DNA from: Gracilimonas sp034520725
GTDB lineage: Bacteria; Bacteroidota; Rhodothermia; Balneolales; Balneolaceae
Direction of reading: 5' to 3'
Assembly: GCA_034520725.1 (NCBI GenBank)
Contig: JAXHNH010000014.1
Coordinates: forward strand, 62,001-126,000
Length of the DNA stretch: 64,000 nucleotides
Shown here: one piece after another, positions 17,669 to 29,229 of the stretch
Layout of the letters: every line of letters begins with the position of its first letter
Position numbering within the stretch: the first letter of the stretch is position 1
The notes under the pieces: model-generated
What the model was told of the DNA's origin: nothing
The model's input: the letters and a program-made list of their open reading frames with translations, nothing else
Database searches by the model: none
Program-made: the position numbers and the translations under genes

Positions 17669-17711
17669 TTACGGTGTTACAGTGTTGAGGACAATCACTG
17701 TAACACCGTAA
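17669..17711. promoter_or_regulatory. Perfect 16-bp inverted repeat in a divergent intergenic region
   Basis: TTACGGTGTTACAGTG (17669-17684) and CACTGTAACACCGTAA (17696-17711) are exact inverted copies around an 11-base spacer, between the divergent VOC and BASS genes. The left arm is preceded by a related word (AAGGTGTTA). It could be an operator, a strong hairpin, or an extragenic repeat. Function is not shown. Confidence 0.5.
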
Positions 17712-17833
17712 TACTAAAACAACGAAACATTTTAATTATCAATACTTCCCATAATCCGGTATTCGTTATCTAAAAGATTTTGTATCCTTGAGCACTCATT
17801 TTAAAATATCATTCACAGCAATTATACCTCATT

Positions 17834-18772
17834 ATGGGCGAATCGATCGATACGCTACAACTGAACCTTGATAGTGGCGGACTTCATATCATGAATGTCT
17901 CGCTGGCTATTATCATGTTTGGTGTAGCTTTGGAACTTACGGTCGATGACTTTAAAAAAGTCGCCAAAAACCCCAAGAGTACACTGATCGGATTAGCCTC
18001 GCAGTTTTTCATGCTCCCTGCGCTAACTTATTTAATGGTGGTCATTATGGAGCCTCACCCCAGTTTTGCCTTGGGTATGATGATGGTAGCGGCTTGTCCC
18101 CGGTGGAAATATCTCCAACTTTTTTTCACTTCTGGCTCGTGGGAACGCAGCTCTTGTCGGTTAGCATGACAGCCTTTGCCACCTTACTATCCATATTTAT
18201 GACCCCCTTTAATTTCGCCTTCTGGGCGAGTATGTATGGACCAACAAACGCGATCTTGACTGCAGAATCCACCATCGATCTTCTGAAGTATTCAGGATCA
18301 TCATGCTCATCCTCGGAATACCTGCTATCGTGCTCGGAATGAGTCCTCAGGCACTTTCAAAGAGCAAACTTTCACAAACCATCTCCCCCTACATCAAAAA
18401 TTTTGGGATCATCTTTTTTGCAGGATTTGTGATCGTGGCATTCAGCATGAACTTTGAAAATTTCATCAGCTATATACATCTTTGTCGTATTGTTGGTCTT
18501 CAGTCCACAATGCTGTGGCTCTAACCAGCGGATACTCACTTGGAGTTATCTTCACATCTTCCCGTAAAGACCGGAAATCTATTGCCATCGAAACAGGTAT
18601 TCAGAATTCAGGATTAGGCTTATTACTGATCTTCAACTTCTTTGATGGCCTTGGCGGCATGGCTTTGGTCGCAGCCTGGTGGGGAATCTGGCACATAGTT
18701 GCCGGATTATGTATCGGATGGTATTGGTCAATTGGAAAATCAACCTTACACCGCGTTTTCAGCAATGCGTAG
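17834..18772 (+). pseudogene. Bile acid:sodium symporter (BASS/SBF) family transporter, frameshifted
   Basis: Segments in several frames form one protein of about 310 residues. VSLAIIMFGVALELTVDDFKKV, the FMLPALTYLMVV helix, and MMMVAACPGGNISNF (read across an indel) match the SBF family, which imports organic anions with sodium. Later segments contain IIFFAGFVIVAF and SIAIETGIQNSGLGLLLIFNFF, which includes the conserved E-x-G-x-Q-N motif. At least three indels interrupt it. The stop TAG at 18770-18772 overlaps the start of the next gene (18765). Substrate unknown. Confidence 0.75.
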
Positions 18773-20036
18773 AAAAAACTATCTCTGGTATCGGTTTTGG
18801 CGACATACGGTAGTCGGCACCGGACTCAAATTCTTTTATGAAAGACATCAAGGCGGTTGGCAAGGAAAACCTGCCAAAAGACAAGCCTATCCTTTTTATA
18901 CCCAATCATCAGAATTCATTCATGGATGCGCTTTCACGTGGCAGTAACTATCTGGCCCGTGATCTATTTTCTCACACGGGCTCAGGCATTCAAACCGGAT
19001 ATTGTAGGAAAATTTCTGTGGTCCATCAATATGATGCCCGTTTACAGGGTTAGGGATGGCTTTAGCTCCATTCAAAAGAATAATGAAATCTTTGATAAGT
19101 GTATCTCATATCTGAAAAATAAGGACACAATTCTGATCTTTGCCGAAGCGAATCACAACCTCAAACGAAGAATTCGGCCATTAAGTAAAGGTTTCACTCG
19201 TATCGCATTCGACGCAGAGGAAAAATACAACTGGCATCTTGATCTGCAGATCGTACCTGTTGGCGTTAACTATACAAGGCATCGCAAAGCCGGAAATACA
19301 GTACAGGTGAACTATGGCAAGGCTATTCCATCAAAAAATATCGTGAGACCTATCTAGAGGATGAACGAAAAGGGATTGAGATCTATGAAGCGCGATGTCT
19401 CTGATGCCATGAAAGAACTCGTTTTTCCATGTGGATAACCTGAATGAGTATCAGGTTCAAAAGATCCTTTGGGATGACCTTGAACCTGATGAACATAAAA
19501 CCATCGATCCTGACATTGCTAATGCACGTATTGCCCAAACCAAACCCCATTTAAATGAGGAAATCATTGAAAAGGCAAAAGATCTAAATGATAAAGCCGA
19601 CAAGGCGGGTATCAGAACTTCAGGACATTGTTTCAAAAAAAGACTTTGGTTTAAAAAAAGCTTTACTGTCCCCATTATATCTTTTTCACTGATCAATAAT
19701 ATGATCCCATATCAACCTGTCCGGTACATGGTCGACAATGCCATCAAGGATCGTGCATTTGATGCTTCCATCAAGTTTCTACTATCCTTAATTACATTTC
19801 CTGCATTCTACATAATCATTTCGATCATACTTGGTTTGTCAGGACTTGGGTGGCCATTCGTTCTTGGATATCTCTTGCTGAGTATTCTGACGGCCCCTCT
19901 GTTTGTTCAGGCTAAAGATCTATTCACCGGTTCACCAAAGAGAAAGCTGAAGAAGAAAGATCCTGATCTATACAGCTATCTCAAAAACGAACTAAAGGAA
20001 TTCATTCGTTTACGCGAAACTATATTAAGTGAATGA
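18765..20036 (+). pseudogene. Lysophospholipid acyltransferase (PlsC-like) with C-terminal membrane region, frameshifted
   Basis: Combined frames give about 420 residues. MRRKNYLWYRFWRH starts at 18765. The acyltransferase motif NHQNSFMDAL (His and Asp five residues apart, the H-x5-D variant seen in some glycerol-phosphate acyltransferases) follows near 18900, then IFAEANHNLKRRIRPLSKGF and VPVGVNYTRHRKAG. A long C-terminal part (19431-20036) has two predicted membrane helices around FLLSLITFPAFYIIISIILGL and FVLGYLLLSILTAPLFV. Family members acylate lysophosphatidate in membrane lipid synthesis. There are at least four indels. The 3' part, alone, is one open frame of 201 codons. Confidence 0.75.
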
Positions 20037-20092
20037 AGCTCAGTAATTTACTGTTTTTAAACTGAAATCAACCACAAAACCCAAATATACTT

Positions 20093-20629
20093 ATGAAGCT
20101 TACTAGTCTTTTAACTGCTTTACTTTTAATTACCATTGGATGTACCCAAACGGTAGAAGAGGAAGTCACAAACACAAATTTTGAACATGAAGAACTTGTT
20201 GCAACCGTAATGCCTGTTGGTGAAAGCGGTGTTGCCGGCTCTGTTACGTTTATGGAAGAAGGAGAAGGAGTTCTTGTTGAAGGTGAATTTTCAGGTCTGG
20301 AATCAGGGAACCATGGATTCCACATTCACGAATTTGGTGATTGCCGGGCAGCTGATGGAACCAGCGCCGGAGGTCATTTCAATCCATCAGATAACGAACA
20401 TGGGGCACCGAGCGATATGGACCGCCATATGGGTGACATGGGTAACATTGAAGCAAATGAAGAAGGTGTTGCAACGGTCAACTATGTTGATGAGACCATA
20501 TCCCTAGAGCAGATCATTGGGCGAGGAATCATTATTCACGCCGGTGAAGATGATCTTACCACCCAACCTACGGGAGCAGCCGGTAGTCGTCTTGCGTGCG
20601 GAGTTATTGGTATTGCCCAAACTCAGTAA
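20093..20629 (+). CDS. sodC: Superoxide dismutase [Cu-Zn], lipoprotein
   Basis: An intact 178-residue Cu/Zn superoxide dismutase. The signal MKLTSLLTALLLITIGC ends in a lipobox, so the mature enzyme is probably lipid-anchored in the envelope. Metal-site motifs are HGFHIHEFGDC (copper ligands plus the disulfide Cys), GGHFNPSDNEHG (bridging His and zinc ligands), GRGIIIHAGEDD (last copper His), and GAAGSRLACGVIG with the active-site Arg and second disulfide Cys. It dismutates extracytoplasmic superoxide. It is convergent with ptsI, whose end is 13 bases away. Confidence 0.97.
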   Translation: MKLTSLLTALLLITIGCTQTVEEEVTNTNFEHEELVATVMPVGESGVAGSVTFMEEGEGVLVEGEFSGLESGNHGFHIHEFGDCRAADGTSAGGHFNPSDNEHGAPSDMDRHMGDMGNIEANEEGVATVNYVDETISLEQIIGRGIIIHAGEDDLTTQPTGAAGSRLACGVIGIAQTQ

Positions 20630-20642
20630 GCAACAAATACAT

Positions 20643-22369
20643 TTAAGCAGTTCGATCTTTCCATTCTTTGAAGAGCTCTTCAAGTTCTTCAGAGGATGAC
20701 AGATCAACGGCTTTATTAGCAAGCTCAGCAAAATCTTTTCTATTTCTACTGCTTAGCAGATCATAGATACCGGGCAAAGAATTCGGAACCATACTTAATT
20801 CGTTGATTCCAAAACCCATCAAGCAAGCAGCTCCTATCTCATCTCCTGCAAGCTCACCACAAACACTAACATTCACCCCAGCTTTTTTGGCCCCTTTAAC
20901 TGTCATTCTGATCAATTTTAAAACCGAAGGATGATAATGCTGAAACAGGTTATGGATCTTCTCATTTCCACGATCAACTGCTAATGTATACTGGGTCAGG
21001 TCATTAGATCCAATACTTAGAAAATCCACTTTTTTGGCAAAATGAAATGAAGATAAAGCCACACTTGGCACTTCAACCATGATACCGATCGGCAGATTTT
21101 CATCGATCGGAATTCCTGAAGAAAGTAAACCACCCTGCATTTTTTCGATCTCATCACGGATCAGATCGATCTCGTTTACCACAGAGATCATAGGAATCAG
21201 GAGTTTCACCCTTCCCGGAAATTTACCGGCAATGGTAAGTATGGCTTTCAACTGTGATCTGAGTAATTTTTTCTCATCCAGAAGAAGTCGAATTCCTCTC
21301 CATCCCAAAAACGGATTGGCCTCTTTATAGGGGCGCCGGGCGTTTTTATCCCCACCAATATCGAACAATCGAATAGTCACAGGTCCGTTTACATTTTCGA
21401 GCATGGTCGTGTAAAACGCTTTCCTGCTCCTCAATTTCTTTTCTCAGCTTTTTGCCAAAAAGAAGACTCTCGGTTCTTCAGCAACCCAATACCCTGAGCG
21501 TTATTTTCTAATACACGCGGAAGCTTCACTTCAAACTCCACATTGGCCATCAGCTGAAAAGGGTATCCGTCTTTTGTCTCAAACCCAATATCATTATCTG
21601 CTTTAACAGAGACCTTAGTTCCTTCTAACTTTACGGCATATTCCTTCAAAATTTTATCAGAAGGATTTAGAACTATAGTCCCTTCATTAGCATCCAGGAT
21701 AATCGGATCTCCTGAGTTGATTTTTTTGGTGACTTTCTCTGCATTGATCAAACAGGGAATTCCAAGTGATTTTGCAATAATCACTGCATGAGAGGTTATA
21801 CCACCTTTTTCCAAAATAGTCCGGAAGCCCCCTGCTCATAAAAACTCACCAGTTCCGTCGGGCTGATCTTACTTGCGATCAAAATGGCACCATCGGGATC
21901 ACGACTTCCGTTTCATGATCGCAAACTTTTGAAACATATCGATCTCTGATGTTTTCCAGATCAATAATGCGCTGTCTGAATAATTCAGATCCACTTTCCT
22001 TAAGCTGCTCAATGAAATAGCTAAAAGTCTCATAGACAGCAAAATCAACGCTTAGATTATTTTCTCAATAATATCAAATACAGAATTCTCGATCTCCGGA
22101 TCTTCAATAATCTGCTGCTGGGCCTCAATGATCTCGGCCGTGCTTTTATCCTGAAGCCCTCCTGTCATTTTTCGCAGTTCCTGAATAAGTAATTCTCTGG
22201 CTTTGCAGAATTCTTTTTTTTGGGATTCGATCTCATCTTCAGAGATCGCAGTAGGACTTATTTTTTTTGAACCGGTTTTAACGACCACAGCCGCCCCTAT
22301 TGAAATACCCGCGGCGGCACTTCTGCCTTTAATAATATTCTCAGTATTCTCATCTAAGGAAATACTCAT
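20643..22369 (-). pseudogene. ptsI: PTS enzyme I (phosphoenolpyruvate-protein phosphotransferase), frameshifted
   Basis: The frames add up to about 575 residues, normal for enzyme I. The N-terminus is MSISLDENTENIIKG, GRSAAAGISIGAAVV. The phosphohistidine loop GGITSHAVIIAKSLGIPCL lies near 21790. The PEP-binding barrel has RLFDIGGDK, ANPFLGWRGIRLLLDE, SIGSNDLTQYTLAVDRGN, and the catalytic Cys in SVCGELAGDE. At least four indels (near 22050, 21910, 21830 and 21433) break it. It transfers phosphate from PEP to HPr. Its ATG overlaps the ptsH stop (ATGA), so the two are translationally coupled. No sugar-specific EIIB/EIIC is present in the window. Confidence 0.9.
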
Positions 22370-22637
22370 TCCTCATCCATCCCGAATTTATTATCAATTG
22401 CCTCTTTAATGGCTTTTAGAGCTTCATTTTCATCAGGGCCCTCAGTTCAAGCTCTAACTCAGCCCCACTCTCTGCAGCAAGAGTCATGACACCTAAAATG
22501 CTTTTTCCGTTTACCCTATACCCATAACTATGGATATAGAAATCCGACTTATATTTACTGGCTAGTTTTACTAACTGCGCAGAAGGACGTGCATGAAGTC
22601 CTGCAGAATTTTTTATAGTTACTTTTTCTTTGATCAT
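22366..22637 (-). CDS. ptsH: Phosphocarrier protein HPr, one frameshift near the C-terminus
   Basis: Reads MIKEKVTIKNSAGLHARPSAQ with the phosphorylated His in GLHARPSA, then the regulatory Ser in NGKSILGVMTLAAESG. A single indel near 22440 breaks the frame. On the far side it continues GPDENEALKAIKEAIDNKFG to a TGA at 22366-22368, giving a normal length of about 89 residues. It overlaps ptsI by four bases. The conserved regulatory Ser leaves room for HPr kinase control, but no hprK lies in the window. Confidence 0.88.
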
Positions 22638-22818
22638 AGCAAATATTTAGTTTCTTAAAATGAAAATAATATTACCAACATGCCAAGTTTTTGAACCTTA
22701 TTTATTTACTCATAATTCTGCCCATCTGTAACGGATCAGGAATTTTTCAAATAGGATTAATCTTTCACCTAATGTTTCTTAAATTCAGGCAGTCAAAATA
22801 AATCTCTATCTATATAAT

Positions 22819-23106
22819 ATGTCAGTTACTGAGAAAGAAGTTCAATACATCGCCAACTTAGCACGACTTCAGCTTAACAATGAAGAAGTGAAGTCCTTTG
22901 CCGACGATATGAATAAGATCCTGGGTTATATGGATCTTTTAAATGAAGTGGATACTGAGAATGTTGAGCCACTCGAGCATGTGATAGACTTGGAAAGCCG
23001 GCTCCGTAAAGATGAGGCCAAAGAACCTATATCTCACGAAGATGCGCTTAAAAATGCCCCTGATGCCGACAGCGATTACTTCCGTGTACCAAAAGTGATC
23101 GAATAA
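22819..23106 (+). CDS. gatC: Asp-tRNA(Asn)/Glu-tRNA(Gln) amidotransferase subunit C
   Basis: An intact 95-residue GatC: VQYIANLARLQLNNEEVKSFADDMNKILGYMDLLNEVDTENVEPLEHV in the source, then LRKDEAKEPISHEDALKNAPDADSDYFRVPKVIE, which is the canonical GatC ending. It is the small subunit of GatCAB, which amidates misacylated Glu-tRNA(Gln) and Asp-tRNA(Asn) and tethers GatA to GatB. gatA and gatB are not in the window. The YfhO gene follows after 21 bases on the same strand. Confidence 0.95.
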   Translation: MSVTEKEVQYIANLARLQLNNEEVKSFADDMNKILGYMDLLNEVDTENVEPLEHVIDLESRLRKDEAKEPISHEDALKNAPDADSDYFRVPKVIE

Positions 23107-23127
23107 TCTCCGTTCCAAAATTATTAT

Positions 23128-25589
23128 ATGACTGATCAAAAGAACGTCACCACTCAGGATTTCTTTACCAGCCTCTCTGATACAAAACAGCACCTCATTG
23201 CGCTGTTCATCTTATTCATCATTCCATTCTTTTTATTCACAGCCACTACTATTGGCGGAAAGGAATTTCAGCGGCATGATACGACCCAATGGAGAGCTGC
23301 AACAGAATCAGTTTTTGAATACCGTGAAGTGTATGAAAAGGAACCTCTTTGGGTCAATAACATGTTTGGAGGAATGCCATCCTATGTGGTCTCATTGGCT
23401 AAACAAACGCCACACATTGACGACCTGAGAAAGCTTTTTGACGGAATTTTCCCTGCATTCCAGTTCTGGGTCCTCTTCAGTGGCATGTACTTTCTGCTTG
23501 TGCTGATGAAATTCCGGCCAATTTCTGCCACTTTTGGCAGTTTGATGTTTGGGTTGACTACCTATATTCCCATTATCATTGCCGCGGGACACAACACCAA
23601 ATTCATCACTCTAACTTTTATTCCCTGGGTGATAGCCGGTTACTGGCTTCTTACCCGAAACAAGGAAAACCGACTTCCCGGTCTACTGTTGTTCACTGTT
23701 GCATTAGTTCTGAATCTCCGGGCAAATCACCCGCAAATCACCTACTATTTCATTTACCTTCTCGGTTTCCTCTGGATCTTTGATACATGGAGTTCCTACA
23801 AAAAAGGTGAGATCGTTGAGTGGGCTAAAACCACGGGACTTCTAACCCTATCCGGTATAGTTGCACTGATGGGACATGCCGAAACGTTTTTACCCTTACA
23901 GGAATATTCGAATTATAGCCTGAGAGGTGGTTCGGCGCTTAAGCAACTCAACCGGATTAAGTGAAGGATACGCCTTTGCGTGGTCACAGGGTATTAAAGA
24001 AACCTGGACCCTGCTTGTGCCAAACTATTTTGGAGGAGCCTCCCCTGATTATTGGGGACCTAAATCATTCACCTCAGGGCCACACTATCTTGGTGCTTTG
24101 GCCCTTCCCTTTATTCTTCTGGCACTCCTGCGTCAACGTTCAAAAATGATGTTTGTATTCTTTGCAGCCGGAACCTTGGGAATGATGTTCTCCTGGGGCG
24201 GTAATTTCAGGCTCTTGAATGAATTCGCTTTTGACTATATCCCTCTGTTCGACAAATTCCGAGCCCCCGAAACCTGGCTTACTCTAACTGCATTCTGCTA
24301 TACTGTTGTAGCTGTTTATGGCCTGGATTGGTTGATCAAATTCATCAACGATAAGAGTTCACAGATTAAAGATCTATACCTCCCAATCGGGGTTAGTGCT
24401 GCTGTGATCGTACTCGTGTTTGTGCAACTTAATTCATCCGATTTTAAACGAACCGGTGAAGTGGCTAACATAGCAAATCAAATAGCTCAGCAAAATCAGG
24501 TTAGTCCAAACAATCCACAGGTTCAGCAGAGAGCTGAGCAGTACGTAAATGCACAAATGGTGCCCCAGAGAGAAGAAAAAGCGAAAGGTGATCTCTTACG
24601 GCTTTCCATTATTTTTGTATTGGGAGCCGGCCTATTCTACCTAACCTTTACCGAAAAAAGTCCCACTCTCAGTTGCTCTGTTTGGTTTTATTCTCATTGC
24701 AGCTTACGACCTGATCAGCGTTGATAAACGGTATATTCCTGAAGATGTGATAGTTAATAGTAATAGAAACACTGAGCGATTACTCGAATCTCAAAGGACA
24801 GATCTTACAAACTACATTGTTGAGAATAATTCAAAGGATACAAGCTATCCGTACCGGACTTTCCCACTGCTTGATAATCCTTACAGCAATGCGATCCCTT
24901 CCTATTTCTATCCACAAATTGGTGGTTATACGGGTGCTAAACTGAGTATCATTCAGGATGTGATGTACAACGGTGGACCGCTGGATGTTCAAAGCAACAG
25001 CTTCAATCCTCAGTTGCTGGATCTCTTTAATGTGAAATACCTAACCTATACCAGTGGGTTACCATTACAAGGTTTTGAACCGGTGTTTGAAGGAGAACGC
25101 GGAGTAGTTTATGAGAATCAGAATGTGCTACCAAAGGCCTTTTTTGTGGATTCAATTATCACGGTTAACTCACCACGTCAGGCTTTTGACTATATACAGC
25201 CACAACAGATCGACCTTTCTGAAACGGCCGTTGTGGAAACAAATGATCAGATAACAACCTCAGCTGACTCAATTTCATCAGTAAATGTAACGAACTACAC
25301 CGGGCCTGAGATCACGCTATGAGTGTTTCACGACTCTGAACCGGATTTCTAGTTCTAAGTGAGGTTTACTACCCGGCAGGCTGGAAGGCCACGTTGAACG
25401 GTAGAGGAAATACCGATCTATAAGACCAATTATTTTTTACGCGGGTTGAAGATACCGGCAGGAGAGCATCAGATCGAGTTGAGGTTTGAACCGCAGACAT
25501 ATACTCTTGGAACTACTTTAGCATGGATCTCTCTTAGCTTCCAGATCCTTCTTGCAGGTTTTATTGGCTTCAGAATTTTTAAAAAATAA
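23128..25589 (+). pseudogene. YfhO-family multi-spanning membrane protein (GT-C-like), frameshifted
   Basis: Joined frames give about 820 residues, normal for YfhO proteins. The protein has a hydrophobic start (LIALFILFIIPFFLFTATTIGG), WVNNMFGGMPSYVVSL, many membrane helices, and PLFDKFRAPETWLTLTAFC. A periplasmic C-terminal domain follows (SYFYPQIGGYTGAKLSIIQD, NVKYLTYTSGL, then YYPAGWKATLNG and a last helix to the TAA at 25587-25589). Family members are linked to glycosylation of cell-wall polymers or lipids, using lipid-linked sugars. Indels lie near 23945, 24660 and 25320-25400. It opens the glycan-related stretch at 23-31 kb. Confidence 0.8.
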
Positions 25590-25595
25590 GAACAG

Positions 25596-26423
25596 CTAAA
25601 GGAACTTGCTTAGGATTAAAACCTTCAATTCTTTCCAAAGAAATTTTTTCGGCACCCACCCAAAAAGATTTATAAAGCTTTCCGCTTTTCCTGTTGCCTT
25701 GCGAATGTTATAGAGCTGATATTTTCGCTGATCACTGTTCATGCGGCTTTTATGCTTTTTGTAGAACTGAAGGTATCCTTCGAGCTGATTTTTCGGTTTT
25801 GTGATCTGTTCACCACCATGCACTATATAAACCTTTTGAAGCGGCTCCTGAACGTTTCGGATCGGTCCATACTTCTCACTGAGTCTCACCCAGAGATCAT
25901 AGTCCTGGGCTGCCTTAAGGGATTCATCAAATCCACCCACCTCAATCATTCGATCCCTTTTGATCAACCCCTGATTACCAACCTGATTTGAGTAAAGTAG
26001 CCTTTCAAGCGGGATGATCTCATCTTTTTTCCAAACGAGTTCCCTGTTCTGGTAGACGTGTAAAACATCAGATGTCACAAATGAAAACCTGTCGTCATAA
26101 GCATCCAGTAATATTTCTATCCGGTTCGGCATCATTTCATCATCGTCGTCTAAACCCGCTACAAATTTTCCGGATGCCAGCTCAATTCCTTTATTCCTTG
26201 CTGCACATGCACCCTTTGCAGTCTCATTTCTATAGAATTTGACGCTCCCAAAACCTTTAAATTCACTCACAACATCCTCTACGGATTCCACTGAGCCATC
26301 ATCTATGACTATCAATTCAAGATTTTGGTAGGCTTGAGCTTTGACCGATTTCAGTGCTCTTTTCAGGAGTACCCTTCGATTATGAGTGGTCACGATCACC
26401 GACACCAATGGTAGCTCACCCAT
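25596..26423 (-). CDS. Glycosyltransferase family 2 protein
   Basis: An intact 275-residue GT-A enzyme: VSVIVTTHNRRVLLKRALKSV at the N-terminus, the nucleotide-binding IVIDDGS, GACAARNKGIELASGKFVAGLDDDDEM carrying the DxD metal site, then GNQGLIKRDRMIEVGGFDESLKAAQDYDLWVRL with the acceptor-side D-x-D-LW motif. It probably transfers a sugar to a surface glycan in the cytoplasm. The gene runs opposite to its neighbours in the glycan locus and ends 6 bases from the convergent YfhO gene. The sugar donor cannot be predicted. Confidence 0.92.
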   Translation of the reverse strand: MGELPLVSVIVTTHNRRVLLKRALKSVKAQAYQNLELIVIDDGSVESVEDVVSEFKGFGSVKFYRNETAKGACAARNKGIELASGKFVAGLDDDDEMMPNRIEILLDAYDDRFSFVTSDVLHVYQNRELVWKKDEIIPLERLLYSNQVGNQGLIKRDRMIEVGGFDESLKAAQDYDLWVRLSEKYGPIRNVQEPLQKVYIVHGGEQITKPKNQLEGYLQFYKKHKSRMNSDQRKYQLYNIRKATGKAESFINLFGWVPKKFLWKELKVLILSKFL

Positions 26424-26503
26424 ATAATATCCCTGTCATTTTGTTGGTAGCATGTTTCACTTTAAAGAATGTATTTTCAATGCCATAATTCATCATAACA
26501 CAG

Positions 26504-27467
26504 CATGGATCGAGCTCCTAATATAACTTTTATTATCTGCACTTATAACCGGGCTGTATACCTTGATGATACCCTTCATTCCTGTTTCAGCAAAACTTTG
26601 TTGATGGCACCATTGAAATTTTAGTCGTTGATAATAATTCCGAGGATGAAACCAATGATGTCGTCCAAAAATATGTGGGCACCTATACTTCACCTCGTAC
26701 GTCTGTCAGCTATTGCCGGGAAAAACAACAAGGGCTTTCTCATGCCAGAAATCAGAATGTACCGCAATCAGAAGCCGATAATATTGTTTTTATAGATGAT
26801 GATATTATTGCAACTGAAATATATGTAAGCACTTGGCTAAACTTCTTTCAGAATTTCCCTGACTACAAAGCAGCCGGTGGAAAGATTCACGTTCAGTTTG
26901 ACGGGAGTAAACCAAAATGGGTTTCTCATTTTTTACTTTCTCTTTCGGTCATCACAATCTTGGGAATCAAGTCAAAACCTACCTTCCCAATAAGTATCCG
27001 TTTGGTGGGAATATGGGGTTCAGAAAAGAACTCTTCTTAAAGGCCGGTAAATTTCAATACTGAACTCGGCCGTAAAGGCAAAAAACTCACCGCCAATGAA
27101 GAACAGGACCTCTTTAGCAGAATAAAGGTCCTCGGGTGAACCGATATTGCTATCTGCCTGAGTGCAGCCTTATACCACAGAATTGGTGAAGAACGAGCAA
27201 ACCAAAGAATACATACGTAAACAGGCCTGAAGGTATGGGTCAGGCAGTATTGCCACTCAGGTTCATGGGTCTATAAAGAATAAAAGGTAAGCATTTTATA
27301 AACGAGATCTTCCAGACATTGGTCAGCCTGGGGTTATTTATTGTTTACCTTCTGGCGTTCACCCCATCAAAGGGCATCATCCTGCTAAGAATTTCAGGTA
27401 CTGGATCCTTAAGGGTTATCTGTCCAGGTTCGGGCAATTCGTGTCATTGGCTGTCATTCGATATTGA
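26504..27467 (+). pseudogene. Second glycosyltransferase family 2 protein, frameshifted
   Basis: From the ATG at 26504 it reads MDRAPNITFIICTYNRAVYLDDTLHSC. Across an indel it continues TIEILVVDNNSEDETNDVV, LSHARNQNVPQSEADNIVFIDDDI with the DxD site, then GGNMGFRKELFLKAGKFNTELGRKGK in a further frame. A C-terminal hydrophobic region (LVSLGLFIVYLLAFTPSKGIILL) ends with LAVIRY at the TGA 27465-27467. This matches GT2 enzymes with a C-terminal membrane segment. Six or more indels interrupt it, so it is either heavily affected by sequence error or dead. Head-to-head with the other GT2 gene. Confidence 0.7.
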
Positions 27468-27470
27468 TCA

Positions 27471-28390
27471 GTGAAGAAGACCTTCCACTTTCTTATATCA
27501 AAACTGTTTTGGGGAGTATTTATCCACTTTGTTAACGACTATTGGTATGCCAAGATCCGATATTGGCTGGTCATGGATAAATGGGGTGATTTTCAAGATC
27601 CGAGTTCTCTTCACTGAAAAGATCCAATACATCAAATTGCACGAGCCAGAGCGAAAAGCTCTGAAAGATGGCTGCAGACCGAATTAAGGTTCGTGAGTAC
27701 GCGTATAAATAAAGTTGGAAAAGAACATCTTATACCGTTGTTGGGTAGCTACCATACCCTGACACAAGAAGATTGGGACGCACTTCCTGATCAGGTTTGT
27801 TTTAAAAGCCAATCATGGTTGTGGGACGTGCTTCAATGTCATTCTCTGACAAGTCCACAGAATCCCATGAAAATATAGTAGGACTAACAAAGGAATGGCA
27901 AAATACTGATTACTACGAAGTAGGTCATGAGTGGGTTTACAAGGGGTTGAGCCGGGAAATTATTGCAGAAAAGCTCATAACGAATAAAAATGACCAAATT
28001 CCCAAAGACTGGAAGTTTTTTTGTTTTCACGGCGACGTTACGCGAGTCATTGTCAGGAGGAATATCGGACGACAGATGGATGAGCCTCGTGCCGCAGAAA
28101 CTTATACGACCGTAACTTTAATAGAATTGAAGCTTAAATTGCTTTATCCTTCCTATTCAGGTGGTAGAACGGCAAGACTCCTTGGAGTTGTTAGAAGAAG
28201 CTACTCATATTTCAGAATTATTATCAAGTGACTTTAACTTTATAAGGGGTTGATCTCTATGTCAGCAGAGAGTAATGTTTACTTTGGTGAACTGACAAAT
28301 TACCCCGGTAACGGTTTTATCCCATTTGAGCCTCGTTCCATGGAATATGAGATCTGGAAATATGCTGGATCTGAAATACTCATTCAGTAG
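27471..28390 (+). pseudogene. TupA-like ATP-grasp protein, frameshifted
   Basis: Segments read ISKLFWGVFIHFVND, then EKIQYIKLHEPERKAL, ADRIKVREYV, and NKVGKEHLIPLLGSYHTLTQEDWDALPDQVCFKS in the source. These are followed by WQNTDYYEVGHEWVYKGLSREIIAEKLI, PKDWKFFCFHGDVTRVIVRRN, and in the last frame VYFGELTNYPGNGFIPFEPRSMEYEIWK. This is the order of motifs in the TupA-like ATP-grasp family, whose founding member makes a teichuronopeptide; many relatives sit in polysaccharide loci. Five or more indels break it. A GTG at 27471 is the best visible start. Confidence 0.7.
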
Positions 28391-28398
28391 AAACGGTA

Positions 28399-29061
28399 TT
28401 AAATACCTAAAACGTTATTATTTCTGTAAAATACAGTCGTTTTTTCAAAAACGATCATCCCTCCGCTTTTAAACCGCTAAAACTCAATTCGCTGAATCCT
28501 TTCTTTTGAAAAATTCAAAAACATCGTCAAATTTCTCTTTTCATCATCCAATATTACAACGTCACCGTCACCGAGGTAGGGGATTATATGTTTAACGCAC
28601 TCTTCTCTGTCCCGACCATCCACAATAATGATATCGAATAATTCATCGGCATATTCATTGATAGCTGTGTTGTATTGTTCAGGATCAGGCCTGGAACTAC
28701 CTCACAATTATCATATTCTTTCAGGTCCGTACTCACCTCCCCGAACCAGGATTCATCAAATTCGATTGATATACGAATACACTTTATTTGACAAATAAAG
28801 GTAGAGACCCTGAACCGTACTCAAATACTTTCATTGAACGATTTAACCGCGGTTCAAAAAATTCAGAAATGACAACTTCATCCACTCAATCTCGGGCTCC
28901 ATCTTTATTCACAGGTTCTAAATTTTTATCGAATCCGATGTAATGGTTTCAACCAAATAAGCCCCTTTCCGGGTACTTAATTTTTGAAGATGTCTTAACA
29001 GATATAGTTTTTGATAGATACTTTTGGGCAGCAGAGTTCTTGCAAACTTATCTAAGTTCAT
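28399..29061 (-). pseudogene. Methyltransferase-like protein of a glycan locus, frameshifted
   Basis: No long frame is open, but the minus strand starts MNLDKFARTLLPKSIYQKLYLLRHLQKLS at 29061. After several indels it reads YADELFDIIIVDGRDREECVKHIIPYLGDGDVVILDD, then FLNFSKERIQRIEF and GMIVFEKTTVFYRNNNVLGI to the TAA at 28399. The D-I-I-I-V-D-G-R-D-R ... V-I-L-D-D pattern resembles a class I SAM-methyltransferase-like family often found among glycosyltransferases. The SAM-binding loop is not clear, so the family is tentative. Confidence 0.4.
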
Positions 29062-29229
29062 AAGTTGGGACATTTACTTTTTATGTTTCCTTCATTAAAG
29101 TAACATATTTATAATTGGATTAGACTCTAAAACATGTGCATTTTTATCGATCAAAAGTTTTAGTGCTTTAACACCATCATGCTAAAGCCTGATTAGGTGT
29201 TACAAGAAAATTTAACCTAAAAATAATAT

